From Dickeya poaceiphila (lineage in GTDB: Bacteria; Pseudomonadota; Gammaproteobacteria; Enterobacterales; Enterobacteriaceae), in NCBI RefSeq assembly GCF_007858975.2, contig NZ_CP042220.2, forward strand, positions 2,604,001-2,668,000: a stretch of DNA of 64,000 bases, given 5' to 3'. Under the pieces are notes generated by a model. The model made no database searches. It saw only the letters and a list, made by a program, of their open reading frames with translations, and was not told where the DNA came from. The translations under genes and the position numbers were made by a program. Each line of letters opens with the position of its first letter. Within the stretch, counting starts at the first letter, position 1. Below, piece by piece: positions 37,096-47,052 of the stretch.

Positions 37096-39022
37096 GCTGC
37101 ACCTCGCTATGTTGCACCTCACTATGCCGTACCGCGTGCTGCCGAACCTCGCCATGCGCTATGCCGCTGCTGTGCGCGAGCGTGCTGCTGTTCTGGACCG
37201 CGCTGCTATGCTGAACCGTACTGTTATGCTGAACCGTACTGTTATGCTGAGCCGCGCTGCCCCAGGGAGACGGCAAGCGAACATAGCTGGCCTGACGATC
37301 AGCTTCTGCCGCCAGTCGGACCTTGAGATTGGTTTTACACGCCACCGGCTGACCGGCGATCAACGCCTCCAGTTCCGGCGCAGGTTGTTTCAGTTCAGCC
37401 TGAATAGCACGCAGTTGCTGCTGCACCCGTTGCCACATCAACGGCGCCAGATGCGCACGTCTGTGGCTCAAGGCCAGAATGGCTTCAGACAGGTGGTTAA
37501 TAAACAGGCAGTACATGATGCGATTCCAGCCCTGCTCACGCGAGTACAACAACGACTGACGCACGCGTGGGTGCACCTCGTCGCCGATATGGCGGATGCC
37601 GAGGTCGTCGGTCAGCTTCACGCCTTCAAAATCACGCAACAACACCTGCTGCGGCAGCCCGTGTTGATGCACCAGCACACTGTTTTGCAGATGGGGTTCC
37701 ATCACCACGCCGTGATTGAAGAACAGCGACAGCACCGGGCGCAGCAGCCGCGTCTGATACTCATCAAACCAGCACAGCAACGCAGCGTCATCCAGCACCT
37801 CACCATAGTGTGTGCGCAGGAAGGTTTGGATCATCGGCTGTAAATCCACGCCGCGGGCAAACAATGTACCGGCCATGATGCTGCATTCTGCACCGGTGCG
37901 GCGACAGAAATTCTCACGCAGGATGCCGCCGGTCTGCTCGCGGAACCAGTGCTGGTCCGACTCGCTGGCATTGGCCGGACTCCAGCTCACCACGCCGGGT
38001 TCAGCCGCCGCCGCCAACCCGCCCAGCGTGTCGGCGTGATGCGTTAGCAACTGCCGGAACAGGAGGTCGATCAGCACCGTGCTTTCCAGTTCATACCAGG
38101 CGTTTTTACGCACGCAGTTGGTAATGCGAACATTCAGCGAGCCTTTAATAAAGTAATCGTGACCATCGATAAACCAGGTGCGAATAGAGGCCGTCGGGCT
38201 GGCGACGCGTCCGTTTTGCCCCAAATCACGGATGATGCTATCGCTCAGTAATTGCTGTACGCGCGCATCTTGCATAAATAGCTGCGCCTGTACCGGATGC
38301 ATACAGATGATGGCGTGCCCAGGCGATGCTGAATGCTGGTCGGCAAACCCCTCCAGCACCTGTTGCGGCGTCAGGCCGTTGGCACCGATATGCAACCCGT
38401 CAAGCGGAACTTCGAACAGGTGCAACGCCGCGCGAGCCTGAAACTCCGGCGCCCACTGCGTCTGGCCGAGATGCGCCGGCCACAAACGCGCCTTCGGCGC
38501 AGGATGGCTGGGGTGGCCAAACCACAATCCCTGTTCGCTGTGCAAATAGTGCTGCAGCGGCATGTCAGTACACGTACTGCCATTGTGGCTGACAATGGCG
38601 CTAACCAGTTGCTGGCTCTGGAGAATCTGTTCGTACAGCTCCGGGTTTTTTCTCCCGGCGATGTGCTCGCACGCCGCCAGCAAACGTGCAACCAGACTGC
38701 CGAAACCGGGGCATTGCCAGTCATCCTGCGCCTGACGCAGATAGACATCAGACAGGTAATGCTGGCTGCCGAAGGTGTCGCAGCGGTCCACCATGACAAA
38801 CAGTTGCAGTTGATTGGGCAAACCAATAACCATCGGAATGCCCTTCCAGTCTGCACCATCAAAATAGGCCCCCGGCGGAATCCCTTTCATTTCGTCTGGC
38901 CATTCATATCGCAAATACCCTTCCGGTATGGCGAATTCTTTGATAAGACAATTCAGTAACCCATGCAGGGCTGCTTTTTCGCTTATCATTCTGGACAAAA
39001 CATCATGATTTCGGTTGTTCAT
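37088..39022 (-). CDS. acsD: Achromobactin biosynthesis NIS synthetase AcsD, with repetitive C-terminal tail
   Basis: 644 residues, IucA/IucC family; in Dickeya, AcsD is the ATP-dependent enzyme that esterifies citrate with L-serine. The core shows GLWFGHPSHPAPKARLWPAH near residue 170, CMHPVQAQLFMQDARV near 245, ASPTASIRTWFIDGHDYFIKGSLNVRITNC near 280-310, and the C-terminal HNGV-like FFNHGVVMEPHLQNSVLV. Beyond about residue 585 the protein runs into a low-complexity tail of hexapeptides (QHNSTV, QHNSTV, QHSSAV, QNSSTL, AHSSGI) and SEVQH units. The tail is encoded by DNA tandem repeats and looks like a recent expansion. First gene after acr, separated by 110 bp with a hairpin. Confidence 0.93.
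   Translation of the reverse strand: MNNRNHDVLSRMISEKAALHGLLNCLIKEFAIPEGYLRYEWPDEMKGIPPGAYFDGADWKGIPMVIGLPNQLQLFVMVDRCDTFGSQHYLSDVYLRQAQDDWQCPGFGSLVARLLAACEHIAGRKNPELYEQILQSQQLVSAIVSHNGSTCTDMPLQHYLHSEQGLWFGHPSHPAPKARLWPAHLGQTQWAPEFQARAALHLFEVPLDGLHIGANGLTPQQVLEGFADQHSASPGHAIICMHPVQAQLFMQDARVQQLLSDSIIRDLGQNGRVASPTASIRTWFIDGHDYFIKGSLNVRITNCVRKNAWYELESTVLIDLLFRQLLTHHADTLGGLAAAAEPGVVSWSPANASESDQHWFREQTGGILRENFCRRTGAECSIMAGTLFARGVDLQPMIQTFLRTHYGEVLDDAALLCWFDEYQTRLLRPVLSLFFNHGVVMEPHLQNSVLVHQHGLPQQVLLRDFEGVKLTDDLGIRHIGDEVHPRVRQSLLYSREQGWNRIMYCLFINHLSEAILALSHRRAHLAPLMWQRVQQQLRAIQAELKQPAPELEALIAGQPVACKTNLKVRLAAEADRQASYVRLPSPWGSAAQHNSTVQHNSTVQHSSAVQNSSTLAHSSGIAHGEVRQHAVRHSEVQHSEVQHG
37090..37260. repeat. 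Degenerate 18-bp tandem repeats at the 3' end of acsD
   Basis: On the plus strand TATGCTGAACCGTACTGT occurs twice in perfect tandem (37207-37224, 37225-37242), with a diverged third unit at 37243-37260 and further degenerate units down to the acsE start, ending in 15-bp TGCACCTCACTATGT-like units. They encode the His/Gln/Ser-rich tail of AcsD. Copy number is likely to vary between strains. Confidence 0.85.
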
Positions 39023-39109
39023 CTCTGCTCCGTAAGAATAACTATCGACCGGTGGAGGGTTATATACGTGGTGAAGGTTACTTATCCTGGTTAAATAATT
39101 GAAAATAGC

Positions 39110-39125
39110 CCCGCCTTTCGGCGGG
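39110..39125 (-). terminator. Hairpin between acr and acsD
   Basis: CCCGCC-GAAA-GGCGGG on the minus strand, 8 bp after the acr stop, followed by GCTATTTTC. The short T-tract suggests partial termination, which would set receptor expression above that of the biosynthetic genes downstream. Confidence 0.55.
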
Positions 39126-39132
39126 ACAGTAA

Positions 39133-41250
39133 TCAGAAGTCAACGCTATAGCCTAATGTCACGGTTCTTCCCCGACCGGAGAAATAACGCAGGGAATTCA
39201 CAATCGCGCTTTGCGAATAATAAGTGATGTATTCCCGGTCAAACAGATTGGAGACAGCCAGATTAACTTTACCCTTCGGTAACTTATAACCGACGGCGGC
39301 ATCCACCAGTAAATAACCGTTAAAGTCCTGCTGACGCTTATCCATAATTCTGTCGAAGGCGTAATTGGCCTGAATAAAGGAAGACCACTGCGGCGTCCAA
39401 TTCGCAGACCAACTGGCGGTCAGGCGATCCGGCGGAATATTCAACCCGTCCAGCTTGCCATCGAGACTGCCGTTGCCATCGCTGTCGAACCACCCCTGAA
39501 TATGGGAATAACCGACTTTCAGGCGGTGATCGTCATTCACTTTGTAACCCAATGAGGTTTCGATACCGTCGATACGGGTTTTCTGACGCTTGCTCTGGAA
39601 GGTACCGTTCACATCCTCTACGCGTTCGCCCAGCTTGGATGTCGAGCGATAGTAACTCAGTTCAAACTCCACCGGGTCTTTCTGGATACGGAAGCCGGTT
39701 TCAACGTTATCCGTCACAATCGGTTCCAGCAGCAACATGTTGACCGACTGATTTGGGATTTTAATCTCGCGCAAGGTGCGACCCACATCGGGAATGCCGA
39801 AGCCCTGCGAGTAGTTGGCAAACAGACTTAGCGGCTGATACGGCGTGGTCCACACCGCACCGACGTTATACAGCGTCTTGTTGAAACTCAAGCGACCGCC
39901 CTGCACATCCGCGCTGTTATTAGATTTTTCTACGGTACTGGCCGCCACGGTACGGAAGCTGTCGATATCCAGACGCGCATACTCATAACGTACTCCGGTG
40001 GTGATTTTCAACGAATCCACCGGTTTAATGTCCCACTGCATAAACGGCGACAGATCGGTGTACTTCATCTCAGGCGCATAGATGCGCTGAGTCAACCATA
40101 AATCCTGCTTGCCGGTATCAAACAGGGTATCGAAGCCCACGGTCGCTTTCAGGTAATCGTCCCAGATATCGTCTTTGGTCAACGTTACTTTTGTGCCGTA
40201 ACGGCTGGACGTTACGCGAGACTGGTCATACAGACGCTTGAGCGGAGCGAGGCTAACATCCTGAAAAGAATCGGAAGTATCTGCACCAAATAACGACTCA
40301 TAATTCTGGTAGTAAGCCAGTGAACTGAACTTCATACCCGCCAGATTGTAGTTATCGTAGGTGGCGCTGGTGGTCCAGACGCTGTTCATCGGCGCATCGC
40401 CAACCGGGCGCCCGGATACTGAGGTAGTCGGGATGCCGTTATTGCGGTCGCCTGCGATCCCCAGATAGTCCATTTTGCCCTTGATCTGATAACGGTTAAG
40501 GCTCAACTGTACCCGCTGGTCGTTATCCAGCCAGTACCCGACTTTCGCCATCACATCATAGGCACGGGAATCCATCAGATCGCCCTGAGTATTATCAACC
40601 CCGATAGGCCGATTTTTCCCATCAAGAAACAGCCCCTGATCTTCATAACTGACTGAAAACAGATAATCCAGATACTCTTCACGGCCACTGAACCCATAGG
40701 TGGTTTTATAGCTCATGGTATCGCCATCCAGTCTGGAGGTTGGCGATGTCGCCTCGACGCTGAAATGCTGATTAAACGAGCCTGGCTCCGGGCGACGGGT
40801 AATAATATTGATAACGCCGCCGGTCGCACCGATGCCATTACTGGCGCTGGCACCGTGAATCACTTCGATGTGGTCCACCATAGCAAAATCAATGGTGTGC
40901 ATTTCGCGCCCGGTGGGGCGCAATGGGTTAGATTGTGGAATACCATCCACCAGAATCAACGGCGCGCGACCACGGAAAGTTTCACCGCTGCCACTCATTT
41001 TCTGACGGCTCGGCGCCATTGCCGGCAATAAATTACTTAATATCTGGGAAGAATCACTGGTAATTTGTCGCTGCTGGTCGATCTGTTCTTTGGTAATAAT
41101 CGTCACGACCTGAGGCGAATCTTTCTTTTCAGTATCCGTTCGGGATGCCGTCACTACTATTTCGTTTTCATTTTTGTTTGTATTATCTGCTGCGTCAGCC
41201 TGTGCAAATAAAAACAATGGCGTCAACGCATATAATGCCCGCACTTTCAT
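39133..41250 (-). CDS. acr: TonB-dependent outer-membrane ferric achromobactin receptor
   Basis: 705 residues from the ATG at 41250 (GAGG eight bases upstream); the frame to 41295 is not needed. N-terminal signal peptide MKVRALYALTPLFLFAQADA. TonB-box-like ENEIVVTASRTD follows, then the plug domain (LSNLLPAMAP, APLILVDGIP, DHIEVIHGASASNGIGATGG) and a C-terminal beta-barrel ending in a terminal aromatic (GYSVDF). It is the second gene of the operon, between acsF and acsD, as in D. dadantii. Confidence 0.93.
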   Translation of the reverse strand: MKVRALYALTPLFLFAQADAADNTNKNENEIVVTASRTDTEKKDSPQVVTIITKEQIDQQRQITSDSSQILSNLLPAMAPSRQKMSGSGETFRGRAPLILVDGIPQSNPLRPTGREMHTIDFAMVDHIEVIHGASASNGIGATGGVINIITRRPEPGSFNQHFSVEATSPTSRLDGDTMSYKTTYGFSGREEYLDYLFSVSYEDQGLFLDGKNRPIGVDNTQGDLMDSRAYDVMAKVGYWLDNDQRVQLSLNRYQIKGKMDYLGIAGDRNNGIPTTSVSGRPVGDAPMNSVWTTSATYDNYNLAGMKFSSLAYYQNYESLFGADTSDSFQDVSLAPLKRLYDQSRVTSSRYGTKVTLTKDDIWDDYLKATVGFDTLFDTGKQDLWLTQRIYAPEMKYTDLSPFMQWDIKPVDSLKITTGVRYEYARLDIDSFRTVAASTVEKSNNSADVQGGRLSFNKTLYNVGAVWTTPYQPLSLFANYSQGFGIPDVGRTLREIKIPNQSVNMLLLEPIVTDNVETGFRIQKDPVEFELSYYRSTSKLGERVEDVNGTFQSKRQKTRIDGIETSLGYKVNDDHRLKVGYSHIQGWFDSDGNGSLDGKLDGLNIPPDRLTASWSANWTPQWSSFIQANYAFDRIMDKRQQDFNGYLLVDAAVGYKLPKGKVNLAVSNLFDREYITYYSQSAIVNSLRYFSGRGRTVTLGYSVDF

Positions 41251-41420
41251 TCCTGCAACCTCATTATTATTTTCCCAGAAAATAGACACTGGCATTCTCC
41301 GCCAGCACAGATCATTAATGTTATTTTTTCCGTTTTGAGTGATAGCCGTAATTACGCCGATAACCGGTTGCTGTTATTTTTATTCGCTATCAAGACGATT
41401 ACGGGAAACACATCGCCTGC

Positions 41421-42800
41421 TTACCGACGTCGGAATTTTGGCACTGCTTCAATTAGCGCCTGTTCGAATCGCATCACTACGCTGCGGCATTGCTCCTCGG
41501 TGATAATCAACGGTGGCAACAACCTGATCACGTTGCCTTGTCGTCCGCCTCGTTCCAGCAGCAGTCCCTGACGGAAACAGTGTTGTTGGATAGCCATCGC
41601 CAGTTCGGCATCCAGCGGATAACCGCCGCCCGCCTGTATTGGCTGACGCTCATCCACGATTTCAATGCCGAGCATCAGACCACGACCGCGCACCTGCCCC
41701 AGACAAGGAAAACGCGTCTGCAGTTGCGTAAACTGTTGCTTTAGCCAGTCACCACGGACCGCTGCCTGCTCAGCCAGCTTGTCACGCAGCAGAATATCGA
41801 TGGTGGTCTTGCCGGTAGCCATGGCCATTTGGTTGCCGCGGAAAGTGCCGGTGTGAGTGCCCGGCTTCCAGACATCAAATTCGCGCCGAATGCCCAGCAC
41901 CGCCATGGGCAAGCCGCCGCCTACCGCTTTCGACATTACGACGATGTCCGGCTCAATGCCAGCCTGTTCGAAAGCGAACATGCTGCCGGTACGGGCGAAC
42001 CCTGCCTGCACCTCGTCAAGAATCAGCAAAATGCCATGGCGACGCGTCACTTCACGCAACGTTTGCAACCAGCTAGCAGGTGCCGGGTTGACGCCGCCCT
42101 CGCCTTGCACCGCTTCGACAATCACCGCAGCCGGCAGCGACATACCGCGCTCAACATCTTCAATAAACGCGGTGAAATAATGACTCAACGCTGCTACCCC
42201 TGCGTCACCGCCAAGCCCCAGCGGGCAGCGGTATTCATGGGGATAAGGCAGGAACTGGACGCCGGGCATCAGATTCTGCACCGCATCTTTAGGGCCGGTA
42301 TTGCCAGTCACAGCCAACGCGCCGTGGGTCATGCCGTGGTAACCGCCGGAGAAGCTGATAATGCCGCCACGACCGGTATAGGTTTTCGCCAGCTTCAACG
42401 CGGCTTCAACCGCATCCGCCCCCGACGGGCCGCAAAACTGCAGGCAATATCGGTTCTCGCCGCCAGGCAGTTGCGCCAGCAGGGTTTCGCAGAAAGCATC
42501 TTTCAACGGCGTAGTGAGATCCAGCGTATGCATCGGCAGTCCAGATGCCAGAAACGCCTGAATACTGGCAACCACCTCTGGATGGTTATGCCCCAGCGCC
42601 AACGTGCCTGCACCTGCCAGACAATCCAGATATGCGTTGCCGTCTACGTCTGTTACCCACACGCCTTGCGCTTGCTGAATCACCAGCGGCAGTTTGCGCG
42701 GATAACTGCGCACGTTGGATTCAAACCATTCCTGTCGTTCGAGATAATCCGCATTGGTTCTCTGCACCAGCTCCCTAACCACCAATTGTGTTTCTACCAT
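41421..42800 (-). CDS. acsF: Diaminobutyrate--2-oxoglutarate aminotransferase of achromobactin biosynthesis
   Basis: 459 residues from the ATG at 42800 with AGGAG upstream; the frame extends 20 codons through the promoter and Fur box, so that start is rejected. Class III aminotransferase: [20 protein letters not shown] near residue 105, [11 protein letters not shown] near 242 and PLP Lys in [11 protein letters not shown] near 270. It would make L-2,4-diaminobutyrate from aspartate semialdehyde, a building block of achromobactin. First gene of the Fur-controlled operon. Confidence 0.93.
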   Translation of the reverse strand: MVETQLVVRELVQRTNADYLERQEWFESNVRSYPRKLPLVIQQAQGVWVTDVDGNAYLDCLAGAGTLALGHNHPEVVASIQAFLASGLPMHTLDLTTPLKDAFCETLLAQLPGGENRYCLQFCGPSGADAVEAALKLAKTYTGRGGIISFSGGYHGMTHGALAVTGNTGPKDAVQNLMPGVQFLPYPHEYRCPLGLGGDAGVAALSHYFTAFIEDVERGMSLPAAVIVEAVQGEGGVNPAPASWLQTLREVTRRHGILLILDEVQAGFARTGSMFAFEQAGIEPDIVVMSKAVGGGLPMAVLGIRREFDVWKPGTHTGTFRGNQMAMATGKTTIDILLRDKLAEQAAVRGDWLKQQFTQLQTRFPCLGQVRGRGLMLGIEIVDERQPIQAGGGYPLDAELAMAIQQHCFRQGLLLERGGRQGNVIRLLPPLIITEEQCRSVVMRFEQALIEAVPKFRRR

Positions 42801-42820
42801 CGCCTCACTCCTGTGATATT

Positions 42821-42839
42821 GATAATAGCAATGATTATC
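42821..42839 (-). promoter_or_regulatory. Fur box at the acsF promoter
   Basis: GATAATAGCAATGATTATC matches the 19-bp Fur consensus at 15 positions and lies 21 bp before the acsF start codon. A -35 candidate TTGAGC (minus strand, near 42856) with TAATCA 17 bp away overlaps the box, so Fe-Fur would block RNA polymerase. Confidence 0.85.
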
Positions 42840-43160
42840 ATTAACGGTGATGATGCTCAAGTGTTATTTAAATGACGTTTTTTATAACCAAATCCTTACA
42901 TTTACTGAAAGAATGCTAATTAACTATCGGCGGCAAGAGGACTTTTAGCGTTGTCTGGCATAAAAAAGCGGGAAAAGTTATGACAGGATGAAAATTCATT
43001 TTTGTGATAAAGGTCACAAAAAACCATCAGGCAAAATTCATCATTTACTACACAAAGCGATCTCAGCGCAATTCAGGCAATATATTGCTGTTAAAATTTG
43101 TAAAAATACCGCCAACTATCACTTTTCATTACTAAAACCCCACATTTTTCTGATCATAAA
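42840..43160. other. Upstream region of the achromobactin operon
   Basis: About 320 bp of AT-rich non-coding DNA. Apart from the -35 of acsF and the CRP site at 43003-43018, no further motif was recognised. A short plus-strand frame starting at 42988 overlaps the phnE end antisense and has no coding character. Confidence 0.5.
43003..43018. promoter_or_regulatory. Perfect CRP (cAMP receptor protein) box
   Basis: TGTGATAAAGGTCACA: both TGTGA and TCACA half-sites are perfect with the correct 6-bp spacer, extended by flanking T/A. It lies about 200 bp upstream of the acsF start and about 165 bp from the Fur box. The only downstream promoter it could serve on the minus strand is that of acsF. Confidence 0.75.
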
Positions 43161-43192
43161 AAAGCCAATCCCCCCGCAGGAAAATCGGCTTT
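43161..43192 (-). terminator. Rho-independent terminator of the phnCDE unit
   Basis: On the minus strand AAAGCCGAT and ATTGGCTTT form a stem (one G-T pair) around a G-rich loop, followed by a run of T. It lies 24 bp after the last phnE. Confidence 0.75.
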
Positions 43193-43215
43193 ATAGCAAA
43201 CTAACAGGGATTATT

Positions 43216-44112
43216 TCAGCGTGTTGGCGATTCCGGCTCAAACAGCGGCAACGGCTTACCGATGATATAACGCCGGCGCAAATGGGCAGACAGCACATCC
43301 ATCAGCATCACCACCACCACCAGAATCAGGGTGATAAACATCACCACGTCCCAGTTCCATAATCGCATATTTTCCGCGTACACCAGCCCGATCCCCCCTG
43401 CACCCACAAACCCCAGCACCGCGGCTGAGCGCACGTTCGACTCCATTTGGTACAGGCTGAGCGCCAGAAAGGTCGGGAACGACTGAGTAAAAATGCCGAA
43501 ACGGTGCTTTTGCAGGCTGTTGGCGCCAACGGCGTCAAGCCCGCGGCTGGGTGATCGTTCCACCGCTTCGTGCCCTTCAGCATAGAGCTTGCCGAGCAGG
43601 CCGGCGTCCTGCATCAGGATCGCCAGCGCGCCGGACAGCGGTCCCATCCCCACCGCACGTACAAAGATCAACCCCCAAATCGCCATGTCGATGCCACGCA
43701 AAATATCCAGCAAACGGCGCACCAGCAACGCGACAGGCCGCAACAGTGGCGCGTGCATCACGTTGCGCGCCGCCAGAAATGACAACGGCAATGCCACCAG
43801 CGTGGCGGTCAGCGTACCGGCAAACACAATAGCGATGGTGATAAACACCTGCGACAGGTAATAACCCAATGGCCAGTTGAGAAAATCGTGCCATACGAAC
43901 ATACGCAGAAAATAGCGTCCCAGTTCACCAAAACCGTGTAGCCACTGGTCAATGCGGATACCAAAAAACATCAGAAATGCCAGATAGTAAAACAGCACCG
44001 CAGCCGCTATCAGCCCGATGCGCCATACATAGCGACGTTGCTGGCTGAACAACACCGGGTATTGTTGTTTCATGGTGGCGACATCCACGGCCAAAAGCGA
44101 ATTGATGTTCAT
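43216..44112 (-). CDS. phnE: Phosphonate ABC transporter permease (second PhnE)
   Basis: 298 residues from the ATG at 44112, which overlaps the stop of the upstream phnE as ATGA and has GGAGGG six bases before it. PhnE-type permease with about six membrane segments and the EAA-loop region (EAVERSPSRGLDAVGANSLQ near residue 190, then VLGFVGAGGIGLVYAENM). It forms the heteromeric channel with the other PhnE for phosphonate uptake. Two adjacent phnE genes are known in many bacteria, while E. coli K-12 has one. Confidence 0.9.
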   Translation of the reverse strand: MNINSLLAVDVATMKQQYPVLFSQQRRYVWRIGLIAAAVLFYYLAFLMFFGIRIDQWLHGFGELGRYFLRMFVWHDFLNWPLGYYLSQVFITIAIVFAGTLTATLVALPLSFLAARNVMHAPLLRPVALLVRRLLDILRGIDMAIWGLIFVRAVGMGPLSGALAILMQDAGLLGKLYAEGHEAVERSPSRGLDAVGANSLQKHRFGIFTQSFPTFLALSLYQMESNVRSAAVLGFVGAGGIGLVYAENMRLWNWDVVMFITLILVVVVMLMDVLSAHLRRRYIIGKPLPLFEPESPTR

Positions 44113-44975
44113 TTGCTGCCCTCCACAACCCGCTGCCGCAGCCAACCAGACAGCGCATCCAGAATCGACACTACCACGATGATTAGCAACATGGTGATAC
44201 TGACCTGATCGTAGCGATCCAGCTTGATATTGGTCATCAGTTCCTGCCCGATTCCCCCGGCACCCACCAGCCCAAGAATGGTGGATTGGCGAAAATTAAT
44301 TTCCAGCCGCATAAAGCTGTAAGACAGCACGACAGGCTTGACCTGCGGCCACAGCCCGAAACGCATACGCTGCAACACACTGGCACCACAGGCGGCCAGC
44401 CCACGTACTGGCCGTTCCGATGCGGTTTCGATAGCTTCATAAAACAGTTTGGTCAGGCTGCCGATGGTGTGCAGCGCCAGCGCCAGAAAGCCAGGAATCA
44501 CACCGATGCCGAAGGCCATCACAAACATCACCGCCCACGCCAGCTCCGGCATGGTGCGCAAAAACGCCACCAGCGCACGAATGGCGAAGCGGACGCCCGG
44601 TGGACTGAGCGTATTGTCTGCCGCCAGAAAGCCCAGCACCACCGATGCAGCTACTGACAACACCGTTGCCGCCAGCGCCAGATTGAGCGTTTCCCAAATC
44701 AACGGTAGCTGAATAGACAAACGATAACCCCAATATGCCAGCGACCCTTCGGTATGACCGTCAGCAAGTAGCAACCGCCAGTGCAGCACCGGCAGCGTCT
44801 CGGCCAGATAGTCGAAGAAATGAGGGAATGACGTCCACAGGGTATGCAGATTGAATTCGGACAGTTTACCTGCACCGATGTACAGCACCACCAGCGCCAG
44901 CGTCCATATCAGCGACTCGCGCTTTTGCTGCGTGCGTATGTGCCGGTAATAGCGTTCAAAATCAGGGTTCAGCAT
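44109..44975 (-). CDS. phnE: Phosphonate ABC transporter permease (first PhnE)
   Basis: 288 residues from the ATG at 44975 (MLNPDFERYY); a TTG 16 codons upstream is possible, and neither has a good ribosome site. BPD-type permease with the ATPase-contact loop ETASERPVRGLAACGASVLQ near residue 185 and ILGLVGAGGIGQELMTNI near 235. It overlaps the second phnE by 4 bp. About 155 bp separate it from phnD. Confidence 0.88.
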   Translation of the reverse strand: MLNPDFERYYRHIRTQQKRESLIWTLALVVLYIGAGKLSEFNLHTLWTSFPHFFDYLAETLPVLHWRLLLADGHTEGSLAYWGYRLSIQLPLIWETLNLALAATVLSVAASVVLGFLAADNTLSPPGVRFAIRALVAFLRTMPELAWAVMFVMAFGIGVIPGFLALALHTIGSLTKLFYEAIETASERPVRGLAACGASVLQRMRFGLWPQVKPVVLSYSFMRLEINFRQSTILGLVGAGGIGQELMTNIKLDRYDQVSITMLLIIVVVSILDALSGWLRQRVVEGSK

Positions 44976-45129
44976 GAGTTTGGTCTGGATGGTGGAAAAA
45001 CGATGAGTCGGCTGGCGACGCAACGAAGCGAAAAAGAGGCATCCTGCCTGTGTTGCCGTCCGTCAAGGTTACGCCGTTATGCACCGCCATTTCAGGCAAG
45101 GCCGGGGTTGATGACCCGGCGCAATAGCC

Positions 45130-46062
45130 TTAGCGGTTGCCTTTGGTCAGTTCACGCTTCATAGCGATAATGGTTTTATAGTCATCCACACTGGCCGGGC
45201 CGATGTGCTGTTTACCTCCCACCGCCTTGATAAAGCACGCGTGGTCTTCTGTATCCAGCTTCTTCACTGCACTAATCAATTTCGCTTTAAAATCAGCCGG
45301 CAAAGCATTACTCACCAGAATCGGACCGTTCGGGATCAACGATGATTGCCAGATGATGCGAATCTGCTTCATCAGGTCCGGGTGGTCCATTCGAATCAAA
45401 CGACCAAACGCGCCGCTGGTGTAGCCGGTATTGTAGTCGCCAATCATCGACGCCCAGGTCACCGCGCCGTCAAACTGACCGTTCAGCACGCCGAGGATGT
45501 CCTGTTCATGCCCGCCGGAGAAGGTGACGCTGGAGAAGAAGTTGTTGTACTTGTTATCAACGCTGCCGCCGAATTGCTGTTTAAACGCCTGATTAGGAAT
45601 CAGGTAACCGGAGGTGGAATCCGGGTCGGCGAAACCGAACGCTTTGCCTTTCAGATCTTCCAGCTTTTGGTACGGGCTATCGGCCTTGACCACCACCACC
45701 GAGTGATAACCGCGCGACTGATCAGCGTCATCCACCACGATGCCGACCACATCCACCGCGTTGGGGTCCTTGATATATACCGAGGCATACGACGACGGCG
45801 ACATGCTCAGTACCAGATCAATCTTCTTACCCAGCAGCCCCTGAATCACACCGGCGTAATCGGAGGAGTTGCGCAGTTGAGTATCGACATTCAGTTCTTT
45901 ATCGAAAAATTGTTTGACGCACTGGTTATCGCCAATTTGTTGGGTGGCGTTCTGCCCACCAAGAATGCCCAGGTTTAGCGTTTTCGGGGTTTGTGCGGCG
46001 AATACGCTGGCGGACACTACCGCACTTGCCAGCAACGTGGTCAACGTAAAGGTTTTCTTCAT
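45130..46062 (-). CDS. phnD: Periplasmic phosphonate-binding protein
   Basis: 310 residues. Signal peptide MKKTFTLTTLLASAVVSASVFAA, then a PhnD-type binding protein: LNLGILGGQNATQQIGDNQC at the start of the mature part, DLVLSMSPSSYASVYIKDP near residue 80, LKGKAFGFADPDSTSGYLIP near 140 and VTWASMIGDYNTGY near 205. It delivers phosphonates to PhnE/PhnC. Confidence 0.93.
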   Translation of the reverse strand: MKKTFTLTTLLASAVVSASVFAAQTPKTLNLGILGGQNATQQIGDNQCVKQFFDKELNVDTQLRNSSDYAGVIQGLLGKKIDLVLSMSPSSYASVYIKDPNAVDVVGIVVDDADQSRGYHSVVVVKADSPYQKLEDLKGKAFGFADPDSTSGYLIPNQAFKQQFGGSVDNKYNNFFSSVTFSGGHEQDILGVLNGQFDGAVTWASMIGDYNTGYTSGAFGRLIRMDHPDLMKQIRIIWQSSLIPNGPILVSNALPADFKAKLISAVKKLDTEDHACFIKAVGGKQHIGPASVDDYKTIIAMKRELTKGNR

Positions 46063-46130
46063 CAGTTTTGCCTATTTTCTCGTCATGCCAGGGTGGTGTG
46101 ATATGTAGTAATGCGATGTCAAACAGGGGA

Positions 46131-47000
46131 TTAATGAACCGGTTGCAGATCGTCGCCATACAGGGTGCGCAGCAAACCGTCGGTCAAGGCTGACGGCGGA
46201 CCGTCAAACACAATGCGCCCCTGGGCGATGCCAATGGCTCTGGAGCAGTATTCTTTTACCAATTCGACCGAATGCAGGTTCACTACCACGGTGATACCGT
46301 TGTCGCTCACCTGTCGCAATACATCCATGATGCGGCGGGTATTTTTCGGGTCGAGCGAGGCGACCGGCTCGTCGGCCAGCAGGATTTTGGGGTTCTGCAT
46401 CAGCGCGCGACAGATAGCAACACGCTGCATCTGACCGCCGGACAGGTTTTCCGCCCGCTGCAAGGCATGTGGCAACAGATTCATCCATTGCAGCAAACCA
46501 ATGGCGTGCGCACGATCTTCATCGGAAAACAGCCTGAAAAACGATTTCAGAGTAGACATCTGACTCAGGCGCCCCAGCAGTACGTTGGTCAGCACATCCA
46601 GCCGCGGTACCAGACAAAAATCCTGAAAGATCATGCCGCATTCACTGCGCCACCGGCGCATCTGCCGACAACTGAATTGCAGCACATCCTGTGCCGCGCC
46701 TTGCTCACCATTATGCTGGTCAAGATAGTGGACTATCTGCCCTTCGCTGGCAGGAATAGTGCCGTTCATGACGTGCAACAAGGTAGATTTACCCGCTCCG
46801 GAACGGCCAATTACCGCCACCATCTCACCAGCGTGCAAATCAAAACTGATGTTCTCCAGTACCCGTTGCTGCTGGCCTGCATATGCCTTACACAGTTGCC
46901 GCACTGACAAAACAGGAAGCCGTGATTGCGTCTGGGGTTGATAAGCTTGATAAGCGCGCAGTTGAATAGCGCTTTCGGATGCCAACAATGCCTGTGCCAT
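46131..47000 (-). CDS. phnC: Phosphonate ABC transporter ATPase
   Basis: 289 residues, with about 28 residues before the ABC domain proper. Walker [10 protein letters not shown] near residue 65, signature LSGGQMQR near 185, Walker [10 protein letters not shown] near 205 and [11 protein letters not shown] with the switch His. First gene of phnC-D-E-E; a Pho-box-like promoter lies about 55 bp upstream. Confidence 0.93.
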   Translation of the reverse strand: MAQALLASESAIQLRAYQAYQPQTQSRLPVLSVRQLCKAYAGQQQRVLENISFDLHAGEMVAVIGRSGAGKSTLLHVMNGTIPASEGQIVHYLDQHNGEQGAAQDVLQFSCRQMRRWRSECGMIFQDFCLVPRLDVLTNVLLGRLSQMSTLKSFFRLFSDEDRAHAIGLLQWMNLLPHALQRAENLSGGQMQRVAICRALMQNPKILLADEPVASLDPKNTRRIMDVLRQVSDNGITVVVNLHSVELVKEYCSRAIGIAQGRIVFDGPPSALTDGLLRTLYGDDLQPVH

Positions 47001-47052
47001 GGGTTCATCATCGTTTTAGTCAACACTATGGGCATTATTAAGCGCAGTGCAG

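Noticed and set aside
37090-37260. Possible CRISPR-like array
   Set aside because: The units are contiguous with no spacers and lie in frame within acsD; there are no cas genes. These are simple tandem repeats.
42801-42860. 20-codon N-terminal extension of AcsF
   Set aside because: It would place the Fur box inside the coding sequence; the ATG at 42800 has a ribosome site and matches the family start.
42988-43362. Plus-strand frame in the gap before phnE
   Set aside because: It overlaps the CRP site and runs antisense into phnE, ending in a His-rich artefact; no ribosome site.
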